Source: Alphaproteobacteria bacterium
Lineage (GTDB): Bacteria > Pseudomonadota > Alphaproteobacteria > UBA2136 > JAPPOO01
Direction of reading: 5' to 3'
DNA: 45,654 bases
Assembly: GCA_028817875.1 (NCBI GenBank)
Contig: JAPPOO010000053.1
Span: 1-45,654, forward strand
Part shown: positions 36,375 to 45,654 of the stretch, piece after piece
How positions within the stretch are numbered: position 1 is the stretch's first letter
How the letters are laid out: each line of letters starts with the position of its first letter
Notes under the pieces: generated by a model
What the model saw: the letters and a program-made list of their open reading frames with translations, nothing else
What the model was told of the DNA's origin: nothing
Database searches by the model: none
Translations under genes and position numbers: made by a program

Positions 36375-37250
36375 ATGATTTTGCAAGATTGGCAAATACT
36401 CTCCCTCTTAACAAGTTTTGCAACGGCTGTTTACATCCATGTAAACCATACACAAAAAATTTGTGGGCTTACGCTTGTGCTGCTTCGCGGTTTATTCATG
36501 GTAGTTTTACTAGGAAGCATCGCCCTCTTTTTACCGTTACCACAGCAGGACTGGTTCTTTTACTTCTGTGCCCTAGCCATTGGTTTTTGCGTTGTATGGG
36601 GAGACAAGCATTTGCTAAACGCCGCCGCCAAACATGGCGGGCGTTTAACCAGCTTATTCATTAGTATGAAAATATTCCTCCTATTTACAGTATGGAGCAT
36701 CATAGAGCCGTCATCATTTTTATCGTTGCTGACACAGCCTTGGGTGATGGTCGGAATGTTAGCGTGTTACATTGCCATGGTAGCCGCTATGTTAGGGTTA
36801 CGGCGGCAAGACCATACGGCGGCAGCGGTAGTAGCCGTAGTGCCGGCAGCAGTTTTTTTGAGCGGTGCGGATATATTCACCAAACTGGGGTTGGACGAAA
36901 CAGCAGGGTTTGCTGATATGGTGTACTTCCTTTTGGTTGGTCAGGCAGGCTGTGTAGTTGGCAGTGCTGTACTATTAAGGAAGGATTTATGCACGCGCTA
37001 TCGTCATGTATTTAGTAAAAAACACCTTAAGGGAACAGCCATTATACTCGTACCATTTTTGGCACTCGTAGTAACGTTTGTATCTGCTGTTTCGCGCGCG
37101 CCAAACCCTGCTTATGTTGGTGCCATCACAGTACTTACCACCGTTTGGTTAACGGTCTATTACAAACTAACACGTGGAGACAGCGCAAACTGGCAATCTA
37201 CCTTCGTATTAGTTGCTGCTGCTATGGGGCTTACATTGCTAACAAGCTAA
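36375..37250 (+). CDS. DMT/EamA-like membrane permease, paralogue 3
   Basis: NPAYVGAITVLTTVWLTVYYKLTRGD, matching paralogues 1 and 2. Confidence 0.7.
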   Translation: MILQDWQILSLLTSFATAVYIHVNHTQKICGLTLVLLRGLFMVVLLGSIALFLPLPQQDWFFYFCALAIGFCVVWGDKHLLNAAAKHGGRLTSLFISMKIFLLFTVWSIIEPSSFLSLLTQPWVMVGMLACYIAMVAAMLGLRRQDHTAAAVVAVVPAAVFLSGADIFTKLGLDETAGFADMVYFLLVGQAGCVVGSAVLLRKDLCTRYRHVFSKKHLKGTAIILVPFLALVVTFVSAVSRAPNPAYVGAITVLTTVWLTVYYKLTRGDSANWQSTFVLVAAAMGLTLLTS

Positions 37251-37843
37251 ACATCTTTACGGGCAATAATAAGCCCGTAGGCACTGCCTACAAATTTACG
37301 TTCTTTGACAACGGTTAACCCTGCTTGTTGAAGAGCCAACAGCAGTTCTGCATGGCTAAAGCGTTCTGCTGGATAGTTAAAAAGGTTGCGAATAATGGGA
37401 AACTGCAAAAAAGAACGGTAAATTTCTTCACATAAAAAATATCCACCTGGGCGAAGAACGCGAGCAACTTCGTTAACTGCTCGGTGCCAGTCTGGCACAT
37501 GGTGAATAGCGCCAAAGTTAAATACAACGTGAAAACTCGTCTCATAAAAAGGCAGGGCTGCGGCATCGCCTTGCCGTACTTTAGGTTGGGGGGTAAGCTC
37601 ACGTGTATTTTTAAGAGCCAAATTGACCTGACTCGTATCAAAATCAATTCCCGTTAAATCATTAGGCTGTAGTTTTTTATGGATAAGTTCCAGCCCATGC
37701 CCACAGCCACATCCAACCTCTAAAACATCGCAACCTTGGTGTAGGGAAGTATTATTCAAAAACCAATTCATAGCCCGCGGCTGCTGGATTTTACTGCGGA
37801 GGGAACTATTGACGAAATTTTTTTCAAAAGAACTTAATTTCAT
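37247..37843 (-). CDS. class I SAM-dependent methyltransferase
   Basis: VLEVGCGCGHGLELI; FNFGAIHHVPDWHRAVNEVARVLRPGGYF. Confidence 0.85.
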   Translation of the reverse strand: MKLSSFEKNFVNSSLRSKIQQPRAMNWFLNNTSLHQGCDVLEVGCGCGHGLELIHKKLQPNDLTGIDFDTSQVNLALKNTRELTPQPKVRQGDAAALPFYETSFHVVFNFGAIHHVPDWHRAVNEVARVLRPGGYFLCEEIYRSFLQFPIIRNLFNYPAERFSHAELLLALQQAGLTVVKERKFVGSAYGLIIARKDV

Positions 37844-37905
37844 AAGGGGACAGCCTTTCTTCTTTCCGTTATGCTGCTGGGCTAGATAAAGAATGGAGAA
37901 GAACA

Positions 37906-39207
37906 GTGCTTTTACGCAAGTTTTTTTTGAGTATGTTAATAAGTTTAGGAGTCATAATGACTGCAAATAGTGAACCTAAAATCCAAACGGTAACAACCCC
38001 AAAGGGGATAACAGCATGGCTGGTAGAAAGTGATAGCATCCCCATGGTATCAATGGAAATAGCCTTTAGAGCTGGTGCAGCTTTTGACCCAAAAGGTAAA
38101 AACGGGCTGGCAAACCTAACAAGTTCTTTGTTAGACGAAGGTGCAGGTGATTTAGATATGGAAGCCTTTCAACAAAAATTGGAAAGCATTGGTGCGCGTT
38201 TTGGAGCAGGAGCAGGCACGCTTGATTTTACAGTAAACCTCACAACTCTTTCCGAGAAAAAGGAAGCGGCTTTTGATTTATTGGCACTGGCACTAACACA
38301 ACCACGGTTTGATGAAGAAGCCGTGAACCGCGTGAAAGATGCCATCATGACAGGGCTGAAACAAGCGGAAGAACGCCCTGGTTCCGTTGCTGGCAAAGCG
38401 TACCAAAAGGCTCTGTACGGAGACCACCCTTACGGTAACCCTACAAGCGGCACGTTAGAAAGCGTACCAACCCTAACACGGGCGGATATCCGCAAATTCT
38501 ACGGTGAGTACATTACCAAAGCTAATATGGTTGTAAGCGTTGTAGGGGACATCACGGCGGAAGAATTGGCAAAATTGCTAGACGCAAGCCTAGCAGACTT
38601 GCCTGCTGGCAAAAAACGGGCTGAAATTGCAGAAGCACCGCAACCGATTGTGCCGCAAGTTGTACGGATTCAAAAAGATATCCCACAGTCTCACGTTATT
38701 TTTGGGCACTTGGGAATTGATCGGCACGACCCCGATTACTTCGCATCTTACGTGATGAATGATATTTTAGGCGGTGGCGGTTTCCGTAGCCGTTTTATGG
38801 ACCAAGTGCGGGAAAAACGCGGACTGGCGTACTCAGTCTACAGTTACTTTGCGCCAATGCCGCACGCTGGTAGCTTTACTGCACAGGTGCAAACCAGTAA
38901 TGACAAAGTGGATGAAGCCATCAACCTGATGAAAGACCAAATGCGCGATATTCAAAACAAGGGCGTAGAAAAGGATGAATTTGCGGATGACGTAAGTTAC
39001 CTAACAGGCTCTTTCCCCCTTAGGTTGGACAGTAACGATAAAATCCTAGGCTACCTAACCGTTATGCAAATGGAAAACTTGGGTAAAGATTACCTAACCA
39101 CATGGGCGGATAAAGTGAGCGCACTCAAACAGGAAGACATGCAACGTGTTGCCAAGCGCCTGCTACACCCTGAAAACGTCGTGACGGTCATCGTCGGTGG
39201 GGAGTAA
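37906..39207 (+). CDS. M16 family peptidase-like protein lacking the zinc motif
   Basis: M16 fold patterns (FRAGAAFDPKGKNGLANLTSSLLDEGAG; GGGGFRSRFMDQVREKRGLAYSVYSYF); no HxxEH. Confidence 0.88.
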   Translation: MLLRKFFLSMLISLGVIMTANSEPKIQTVTTPKGITAWLVESDSIPMVSMEIAFRAGAAFDPKGKNGLANLTSSLLDEGAGDLDMEAFQQKLESIGARFGAGAGTLDFTVNLTTLSEKKEAAFDLLALALTQPRFDEEAVNRVKDAIMTGLKQAEERPGSVAGKAYQKALYGDHPYGNPTSGTLESVPTLTRADIRKFYGEYITKANMVVSVVGDITAEELAKLLDASLADLPAGKKRAEIAEAPQPIVPQVVRIQKDIPQSHVIFGHLGIDRHDPDYFASYVMNDILGGGGFRSRFMDQVREKRGLAYSVYSYFAPMPHAGSFTAQVQTSNDKVDEAINLMKDQMRDIQNKGVEKDEFADDVSYLTGSFPLRLDSNDKILGYLTVMQMENLGKDYLTTWADKVSALKQEDMQRVAKRLLHPENVVTVIVGGE

Positions 39208-39209
39208 AT

Positions 39210-40439
39210 GTGTCGGACTTATTCAGTTACGTTGAAGAGATAGAGCTGGACGAACCTGTTGCCGCTCAGCCTGTTGTACTAAGCGTGGCAGAACTTTCCA
39301 GCTCTCTCAAAAGAACGGTGGAAGATACCTTTGGCTGCGTGGCTGTTGAAGGGGAAATCGGCACGTGTTCCCACGCAGGGTCAGGCCACAGCTACCTAAC
39401 ACTGAAAGACCAAAAAACAGATGCAACGCTAGATGCCGTTGTGTGGCGTAGCCGTACGGTTAACCGAGATTTACTCAAACAAGGTAATCTATTAGTAGCA
39501 CATGGGCGGCTAACAACCTTTGCCCAGCGGAGCCGTTACCAGTTGGATATCGAACGTGCCGAACCTGTAGGGTTAGGGCAACTGCTTAAACTGCTAGAAG
39601 AACGCAAACAGCGTTTAGCAGAAGAGGGGCTATTTGACGTAGAACGTAAAAAGCCTATCCCATTCTTGCCGAAAAAAATCGGTATCGTAACGTCACCAAC
39701 GGGTGCCGTTATTCAGGATATGCTCCACCGCATTTCAGCGCGATGCCCGCGGCCTGTTATGCTGTGGCCCGTAGCCGTACAAGGTGTTGGGGCAGCAGAG
39801 CAAGTTGCTGAAGCCATTGCAGGCTTTAACCAACGGGAAGAAAAGTCTGACGTTATCATCGTCGCACGCGGTGGCGGAAGCTTGGAAGACTTGATGGCCT
39901 TCAACGAAGAATGTGTGGTAAGGGCAATTGCAGCATCTGATATTCCTATCGTATCAGGCGTTGGGCACGAGCCTGACACAACACTTTGCGACTACGCGGC
40001 AGACCTGAGAGCGCCCACACCCACAGCAGCGGCGGAAGCAGTAACACCCGTGCGGGAGGATTTGCTCTATACACTCACAACGTTAGAGCAACGGCAAAAA
40101 AGAGCTATACAGCAGGTAATCTTAGACAAACAACGTTTTTTAGATATGCTGGAAAAAGGACTGCCCGACTTAAGCCAAATGCTAACGCAGGTAAAACAAC
40201 AGCTGGCAGAAGCACAACGGCGGCTAAACACATCTTTCACAACGAAATTAACCCGTTGGCAGGACAAGGTAAGCCACCTAGGTCACGTATTAACAACCCT
40301 CTCGCCGGAAACATCCCTTAAACGCGGGTTTATTTATGCGACAAAACCAGACGGAACAGTTGTAACAAGCGCCCAAGCGCCCGTAACGGATGTAATGCTG
40401 ACTTTCCACGATGGTACGCGGGAAGCGACGCTGAAATAA
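39210..40439 (+). CDS. xseA: exodeoxyribonuclease VII large subunit
   Basis: VEGEIGTCSHAGSGHSYLTLKD; GIVTSPTGAVIQDM; ARGGGSLEDLMAFNEE; SGVGHEPDTTLCDYAADLRAPTPTAAAE. Confidence 0.96.
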   Translation: MSDLFSYVEEIELDEPVAAQPVVLSVAELSSSLKRTVEDTFGCVAVEGEIGTCSHAGSGHSYLTLKDQKTDATLDAVVWRSRTVNRDLLKQGNLLVAHGRLTTFAQRSRYQLDIERAEPVGLGQLLKLLEERKQRLAEEGLFDVERKKPIPFLPKKIGIVTSPTGAVIQDMLHRISARCPRPVMLWPVAVQGVGAAEQVAEAIAGFNQREEKSDVIIVARGGGSLEDLMAFNEECVVRAIAASDIPIVSGVGHEPDTTLCDYAADLRAPTPTAAAEAVTPVREDLLYTLTTLEQRQKRAIQQVILDKQRFLDMLEKGLPDLSQMLTQVKQQLAEAQRRLNTSFTTKLTRWQDKVSHLGHVLTTLSPETSLKRGFIYATKPDGTVVTSAQAPVTDVMLTFHDGTREATLK

Positions 40440-41221
40440 TGTACCTGCTCATACTAATATTCACACTGTTTGCTGCCATCCCCACATGGGCGGTAGAGCT
40501 ATATGGAGCTTGGCAGCAGGGTGGTTATATTTATGGCCAAGCTGAGGCAGGCGCGCAAGTAACCATAAACGGTAAAAAAGCGATAACAGCGGAGGACGGA
40601 CGGTTTTTATACGGGTTAGACCGACACTTTAAAGCAGAAGCCGTTGTACAAATAAAAAACGCAGAAAAAACATTTGAGCGGACACTCATTATCGAGCCAA
40701 GGTCATACAAAACACAGCATATAAAAGGGGTATCTTCTAACAAAGTAAACCCAAATACCAAAGAGCTGGAACGCATCCGCGCGGAAAAAGCAGCCATCAC
40801 CAAAGCCCGAAAAACACTATCAACGGCGAACTTTCCTATAAAAATGGCCTACCCTGTATCAGCACCATTAAGTGGCGTATATGGCTCCCGCCGTACATTC
40901 AATGGGCAAGAAAGAAGTTGGCATAAAGGGGCAGATTTAGCCGCACCAAGCGGCACACCGGTGGTAAGCCCTGCAAGCGGCAAAGTGATATTTGCCGATG
41001 AGACATTTTTCAGCGGTAATATAGTCATCGTTGACCACGGGTTTGGCCTGTTCGGCCACTTTGCACACTTAAAGGATATCACCGTACGTGTGGGGGAAGA
41101 GGTAGATACGAAAACCATTCTTGGTCATGTTGGGTCAACAGGACGCTCCACAGGCCCGCACCTACATTGGGGGCTTTATTTCCAAAATGTTGCGGTAGAC
41201 CCCCTCCTATGGCTACAATAG
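40439..41221 (+). CDS. M23 (LytM-type) peptidase
   Basis: Signal peptide; GSRRTFNGQERSWHKGADLAAPSGTPV; GRSTGPHLHWGLY. Confidence 0.93.
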   Translation: MYLLILIFTLFAAIPTWAVELYGAWQQGGYIYGQAEAGAQVTINGKKAITAEDGRFLYGLDRHFKAEAVVQIKNAEKTFERTLIIEPRSYKTQHIKGVSSNKVNPNTKELERIRAEKAAITKARKTLSTANFPIKMAYPVSAPLSGVYGSRRTFNGQERSWHKGADLAAPSGTPVVSPASGKVIFADETFFSGNIVIVDHGFGLFGHFAHLKDITVRVGEEVDTKTILGHVGSTGRSTGPHLHWGLYFQNVAVDPLLWLQ

Positions 41222-41249
41222 AGGTAATTGGTTAGGAAAGAGCAGGGCA

Positions 41250-41690
41250 ATGATACTGATTAAGTTTGTTTTAAGCATGCTGCAAAGCGTTGTCACCATG
41301 GGAGTATTGGCATTATCTGTCGATTTTTATAACCCTGCTGTCTTTGCTTATGAAATTCCTCAAATTCTTGAAACACTTGTTGTCGCAGGGGTTGTAGGTG
41401 TGTCCCTCTTTTGGGCTATTTTGCATGTGGTTGTCGCTGGTTTGCTCGGGTTGGCAGCAAATGGTGTCGTAGATGGCATCCGCATGGGGCTGCTATTAGG
41501 GGTAGGGCTTGGCATCTCTCGCCTATGGCCGCACTGCCTTGCTTGGGGTGCTGGTAGCGTTATTGCTGAAGGCCCGCTATGGCACGCTATAGGGCTTGGC
41601 GTCATTGCTTTAGTGTTATTGGTACTGAACAGCGCCATGCGGTATTTTTGGAGTACTGTTCAGGGCGGCATTTTTGGCGGTAGCCACTAA
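41250..41690 (+). CDS. hypothetical membrane protein
   Basis: 146 aa, Gly/Leu/Val-rich multi-TM. Confidence 0.65.
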   Translation: MILIKFVLSMLQSVVTMGVLALSVDFYNPAVFAYEIPQILETLVVAGVVGVSLFWAILHVVVAGLLGLAANGVVDGIRMGLLLGVGLGISRLWPHCLAWGAGSVIAEGPLWHAIGLGVIALVLLVLNSAMRYFWSTVQGGIFGGSH

Positions 41691-42664
41691 CGCAAAATTT
41701 TCTCAATTTCAGCTGTAATATTTTGCCAGTCATCACCTGATAGGTGCAAAGGAATTGCCGTAATATTTTCGGCCTGACGTTTCGTCAAACGGGCAAAATC
41801 TTTCTCTGTTGTCACAAGTGTCGCGCTATTTTTGTTAGCCTGATTTTTTAAATTTTGGATGTCTTTTTCAGTATAAAAATGGTGGTCAGCAAAGGCAATT
41901 TTTTGCAAAATTTTTAGCCCGTTTTTCTCAAGTTGGCCAAAAAATTTATCAGGATAAGCTAACCCTGCAAAAGCAATAATATTTTTATTTTTTAATGGTT
42001 TAAGCGCTTCATTCTCAAGTGTTGCTTTAAGGCGGTAAGCAGGGGTGTGAAAGTACTTGGGAGTACCCTCCACAGGGTTCATCACAACAGCAAAGTGCGC
42101 GCGTTTAAGGGCGGGCAAAGGGTCTCTTAATGGCCCTGCCGGAAGGCAGTAACCATTGCCAAAAGGGTGCTCGCCACGAAGGATAACAATATCGACATTG
42201 CGCCCAATATCATCTCTCTGAAAACCATCATCCAAAATCAAAAGAGTCGCTCCTGAACGTTCCGCCCGAGCTGCCACCGCAGGGCGTTGACGACCCACCC
42301 AAACCTGAACAGGCAAGTGTGCCAATTGGCGGTGAAGCATAACAGGCTCATCGCCAACATCTATGGCAGTGCTAGTATCGGTAACTTGGGTTGGCTCAGT
42401 GTGTTTACCGCCGTATCCGCGGCTAAGAATAGCCACTTGGTAACCATTTTCAGCAAAATGGCGGGCTAAAGCAGCAACAAAAGGCGTTTTGCCGGCACCA
42501 CCCGCTGTTATATTGCCAACGCTAATAACGGGAACACCTGCCCAATACTGGTTCTTCAAACGTTGCCAACGGTGGATGGAGCGCCCCATAAGGTACAACT
42601 GGCTAACAGGCCACAAAAAGTAGGCTAGCAAGTTCTTATTCTGCCAGTGTTGGGGCGTTTTCAT
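41687..42664 (-). CDS. lpxK: tetraacyldisaccharide 4'-kinase
   Basis: PVISVGNITAGGAGKTPFVAALA; LSRGYGGKHTEP; LILDDGFQRDDI. Confidence 0.95.
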   Translation of the reverse strand: MKTPQHWQNKNLLAYFLWPVSQLYLMGRSIHRWQRLKNQYWAGVPVISVGNITAGGAGKTPFVAALARHFAENGYQVAILSRGYGGKHTEPTQVTDTSTAIDVGDEPVMLHRQLAHLPVQVWVGRQRPAVAARAERSGATLLILDDGFQRDDIGRNVDIVILRGEHPFGNGYCLPAGPLRDPLPALKRAHFAVVMNPVEGTPKYFHTPAYRLKATLENEALKPLKNKNIIAFAGLAYPDKFFGQLEKNGLKILQKIAFADHHFYTEKDIQNLKNQANKNSATLVTTEKDFARLTKRQAENITAIPLHLSGDDWQNITAEIEKILR

Positions 42665-42673
42665 GGAAAAAGC

Positions 42674-43927
42674 CTACTCCGTTTGGTCAATAAGGTTAAG
42701 CAATAATGTAGACGTCACCGCAGTAGCACCTGCCAAGTGCGGCATTGTTTGGTTGATGTGTAGTTCCTGCTTTTCGCGAGCATCGTCATCAGTTAAGTAG
42801 GGAAGAACCTCACAGGCCAGCTCTTCCAGCGTAGAAACAGTTTGAAGAACCTTCTTCTCAGTTAGCCACGGCAACATATCTTTAAAGTTAAACATATAAG
42901 GGCCTGTAAAAGTAGTTTTACCCAGTTTAAGCGGTTCTAACGGGTTGTGCCCACCATGCGGAACAAGCGAGCCACCAATAACAACAACATGCGCCAGCTT
43001 CAACCAAAGCCCCATTTCGCCCAAAGTATCGGCAACGTAAAGAGAGGTAGCGGTAGAAATATCCTTATCCTTCGTACGTTGCTGAGCACCTATCTGGCGG
43101 GAAATTTCTGTACCGCGGTGAGGGTGGCGTGGCACAATAATCGTCAATAAATTCGGTATGTCTTTTTCAAGAATCGCATGAAGTTTTGCCGCCTGCGTTT
43201 CTTCCCCTGCATGGGTACTGGTAATCGCCAAAACAGGGCGGTCACCAATCTGTTCTTCCAAGTCGCAAAGGTCTACGTCATCACACTCAAGGGGCATCGC
43301 ATCAAATTTCAGGTTCCCTGCGGCTTTAACCTGCTTAATACCCAAGGCACGAAGGCGGCGAGCATCTTCTTCCCTCTGTGCTAAAGCTTGAGGAATTTTG
43401 CGGATAATCGGGCCAAAAAACCAACCATATTTGCGGTAGCGCGGAAAAGAACGGTCTGAAACACGAGCGTTCAACAAAACGGGCTTAGCTGTAGTAATCA
43501 GTTCCGGCCAAAATTCAGATTCTACAAAAGCCGTAAGGGTTGGCTGCCATGTACGGTAAAAAAGCGCAACGCACGGCCAAAAATCAAAAGGAATATACTG
43601 GTGAAAAACCCGCTGCCCTTCAGGAAGTTGAGGCAAACGCTTGGCAATAAGGTTGGCTGAAGTCCGTGTACCCGTTGTGATAAGAACATGCACATCCGCT
43701 CGCGTAATTAAAATTTGCTCAACAAGCGGTAAAATACTGAGGGATTCCCCAACTGAAGCGCCATGAATCCAAATAAGAGAAGCTGTGGGACGAGGTTTTG
43801 TCGCAAAGCCAAAACGCTCTGGCAAGCGAGATAAACTCTCTTTCCGCCACAAAACACGCCATAGCAAAATAACAATCACAAAAGGCAGTAAAACAAGCCA
43901 CAAAAGGCGGTAGAGCCAGATTGTCAT
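42674..43927 (-). CDS. waaA: 3-deoxy-D-manno-octulosonic acid transferase
   Basis: IWIHGASVGESLSILPL; GGSLVPHGGHNPLEPL; ATGA overlap with upstream gene supports 43927 start. Confidence 0.94.
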   Translation of the reverse strand: MTIWLYRLLWLVLLPFVIVILLWRVLWRKESLSRLPERFGFATKPRPTASLIWIHGASVGESLSILPLVEQILITRADVHVLITTGTRTSANLIAKRLPQLPEGQRVFHQYIPFDFWPCVALFYRTWQPTLTAFVESEFWPELITTAKPVLLNARVSDRSFPRYRKYGWFFGPIIRKIPQALAQREEDARRLRALGIKQVKAAGNLKFDAMPLECDDVDLCDLEEQIGDRPVLAITSTHAGEETQAAKLHAILEKDIPNLLTIIVPRHPHRGTEISRQIGAQQRTKDKDISTATSLYVADTLGEMGLWLKLAHVVVIGGSLVPHGGHNPLEPLKLGKTTFTGPYMFNFKDMLPWLTEKKVLQTVSTLEELACEVLPYLTDDDAREKQELHINQTMPHLAGATAVTSTLLLNLIDQTE

Positions 43928-44622
43928 GCAGACCACTCCTTATGTCCAACAGCATCATCAACCTCTTGCGTCAGTGTTTGAAGAGATGTTTCGATTTGCA
44001 TTAAAAACGCAATCCGTTCTTCTTTGCTGGCTTTTCTATCAATCATCAACGGTTCGCCATAACGCAATACAAAAGTCGTAAACGGGTAGGGAAGAACAAA
44101 ACGGTCCTTCGTATTAAGCTGCTTGCCACGGGTTGTGCTCACAGCGCAGGGGATGATAGGCAAGCCGGAAAGGCGCGCCAACTCAGCAACGCCTTTAGCA
44201 CAGGTGTAGGCTTTTTGCGGCGGCGCATCTGGGGTAATAAGAAGGGAACAACCATTTTTTGCATCAGCCAGCATTTTGCGTACGCCAGTAGCCCCTCCCT
44301 GTGTAGAAGAACCCTGAACAGTTTTATGGCCAAAAAGCTCAAGGGTATAGGCGATAATACGGCCATCCTTATGGTTAGAAGTAAGCACGGTAACATGAAC
44401 ATCGTTAGGGGCAAGGTAGGGGATAAGACTCAAGCGTCCATGCCACAAAGTCAAAATAACAGGCTGGTCACTTTGCCAAAATTGTGTGGCGTTAAACTCA
44501 TGCTCACTTTGCCAACGGCTGGTATAACGCAGCAACAAAATGTAGGCGGCAATTACTGCCGCCAACATTTTTTGAAACCACCGCTTCTGAAAGAGGTGCT
44601 TAAGCCTCACAAGATGTATCAT
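43924..44622 (-). CDS. DUF374 / lysophospholipid acyltransferase-like protein
   Basis: LTLWHGRLSLIPYL; TSNHKDGRIIAYTLELFGHKTVQGSSTQGG; ITPDAPPQKAYTCAKGVAELARLSGLPIIPC; start among 44649/44622 uncertain. Confidence 0.85.
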   Translation of the reverse strand: MIHLVRLKHLFQKRWFQKMLAAVIAAYILLLRYTSRWQSEHEFNATQFWQSDQPVILTLWHGRLSLIPYLAPNDVHVTVLTSNHKDGRIIAYTLELFGHKTVQGSSTQGGATGVRKMLADAKNGCSLLITPDAPPQKAYTCAKGVAELARLSGLPIIPCAVSTTRGKQLNTKDRFVLPYPFTTFVLRYGEPLMIDRKASKEERIAFLMQIETSLQTLTQEVDDAVGHKEWSA

Positions 44623-45112
44623 CTCCTTTGCAACAAGACTTACGACCATACCAAAAGCTCAGCAAAATACCGCCACCAGCATAGCTGATAAAGTCACCAA
44701 TAACCCACATTTGAAGGATTTTTGCAGGAACAGGCTGTGTAGCATAAGTAATCATCATCACCCCTGTAACAAGCAAGGTAAACAAAATACCGAAGCGTAA
44801 ACCTTCACGCCAACCCGTATTTGTAAAACCTGCTTTAAAAATAATAGCGGCAATCACAGCCATAAGAATAATCCCCCCGTTTAACCAACCCAACATGCTT
44901 TGCATTTCAGGGTGAGGGCGCCATAGGTTAGCTGTTTGCTGGTACATATCGGCCATAATCATGCCGTGCCAAACCCAAGCAACTACCGTAAACCAAACGG
45001 CCATAATAACCATACCGATGATAATTTGCGGCTTACAGCACAGGGAAAAACCCGTAATCGGGCAGGCAAACCCGCTGCCGCCGCAACATTTTTTATTGTT
45101 AGAATCTGTCAT
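44600..45112 (-). CDS. membrane protein with Cys-rich termini
   Basis: N-term KKCCGGSGFACPITGFSLCCKP, four TM-like segments, C-term KSCCKGDDTSCEA. Confidence 0.7.
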   Translation of the reverse strand: MTDSNNKKCCGGSGFACPITGFSLCCKPQIIIGMVIMAVWFTVVAWVWHGMIMADMYQQTANLWRPHPEMQSMLGWLNGGIILMAVIAAIIFKAGFTNTGWREGLRFGILFTLLVTGVMMITYATQPVPAKILQMWVIGDFISYAGGGILLSFWYGRKSCCKGDDTSCEA

Positions 45113-45184
45113 GATGAATTCCTCCTTTATCGGATAAGAAGTCTAACAGATTCTAACAAAAGAGTGAATAGTTCTACCAAACTA

Positions 45185-45541
45185 CTACGCAGGGAAAATC
45201 CTGCTAGCTGCCAAGTTAATAACAATACGAACGGTTTCTGTCAGGTGCTTACAGCCTAGTAGTTCTTGAAGGAGTTCCAGCTTATCATAAGTGTTCTCTG
45301 GCAAGGTAAGCTGGTAATATTTTGCTCTTTCTTTACCTACCTTATGTACACGTGCATGTTGAAGAGCTTTAGATGAAAAATTCTTCAATGTAGACTTTTT
45401 TGTAAGGCAAAAATTTACAGCATATTCAATAACTTGGCACCACGCATGAACACGCCAATAAGGAGCTAATTCGTTAAGGTTATCACGGTTCTTTTGATAA
45501 AATGAAAACTGATGTTTTCGCCGACGTTTTATTGCAGTCAT
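45185..45541 (-). CDS. hypothetical protein with possible ribbon-helix-helix C-terminus
   Basis: C-term YYQLTLPENTYDKLELLQELLGCKHLTETVRIVINLAAS; basic N-terminus. Confidence 0.5.
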   Translation of the reverse strand: MTAIKRRRKHQFSFYQKNRDNLNELAPYWRVHAWCQVIEYAVNFCLTKKSTLKNFSSKALQHARVHKVGKERAKYYQLTLPENTYDKLELLQELLGCKHLTETVRIVINLAASRIFPA

Positions 45542-45654
45542 AAGATTACCTCTTCAAAAGATGGAAAGTGCAAAAATTATTAAATTATTTCCCAATATTG
45601 TAAAGAAAGAAAAATGAGATACTAATGGCAAGAAGCCACCTCATGACACTACAT

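Noticed and set aside
1-45654. CRISPR arrays, transposases, integrases, rRNA
   Set aside because: No regularly spaced direct repeats, no transposase/integrase motifs and no rRNA-like segments were seen.

Overview
This looks like an AT-leaning alphaproteobacterial chromosome segment. The family-level assignment is inference from gene content. Recognisable blocks, left to right: (1) rmuC, then an unusual ~1.1 kb non-coding gap, then a YgjV-like gene and a cyclophilin-type PPIase. (2) A surface-glycan locus (~3.9-17.5 kb) with a ColD/RfbH-type PLP enzyme, three SDR sugar enzymes, a TPP-dependent E1 alpha/beta pair, a full GDP-D-glycero-D-manno-heptose set (gmhA/hddA/hddC/gmhB), gmd-like and fcl-like genes, a flippase and a GT10 glycosyltransferase. 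(3) A cytochrome c oxidase locus (ctaA, ctaB, cox11, ctaD, two small membrane proteins, coxC) with no subunit II in the window. (4) uppP, followed by an accessory stretch of orphan genes and an XRE regulator. (5) ileS, lspA, a DUF3035 lipoprotein, and an M16 peptidase pair split by three tandem DMT-like permeases and a methyltransferase. (6) xseA, an M23 peptidase, lpxK, waaA and a lysophospholipid-acyltransferase-like gene. The most unusual signals are: a tandem array of three apparent structured ncRNA units at 1656-2760, two of them driven by near-identical promoters carrying the palindrome TCGTATACGA and one with an H-type pseudoknot; and a sugar locus whose PLP enzyme has His in place of the catalytic Lys beside an E1 alpha/beta pair, suggesting a two-carbon-branched deoxy sugar. 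No CRISPR array, transposase, rRNA or tRNA was found. Nothing here was checked by database search or folding software.
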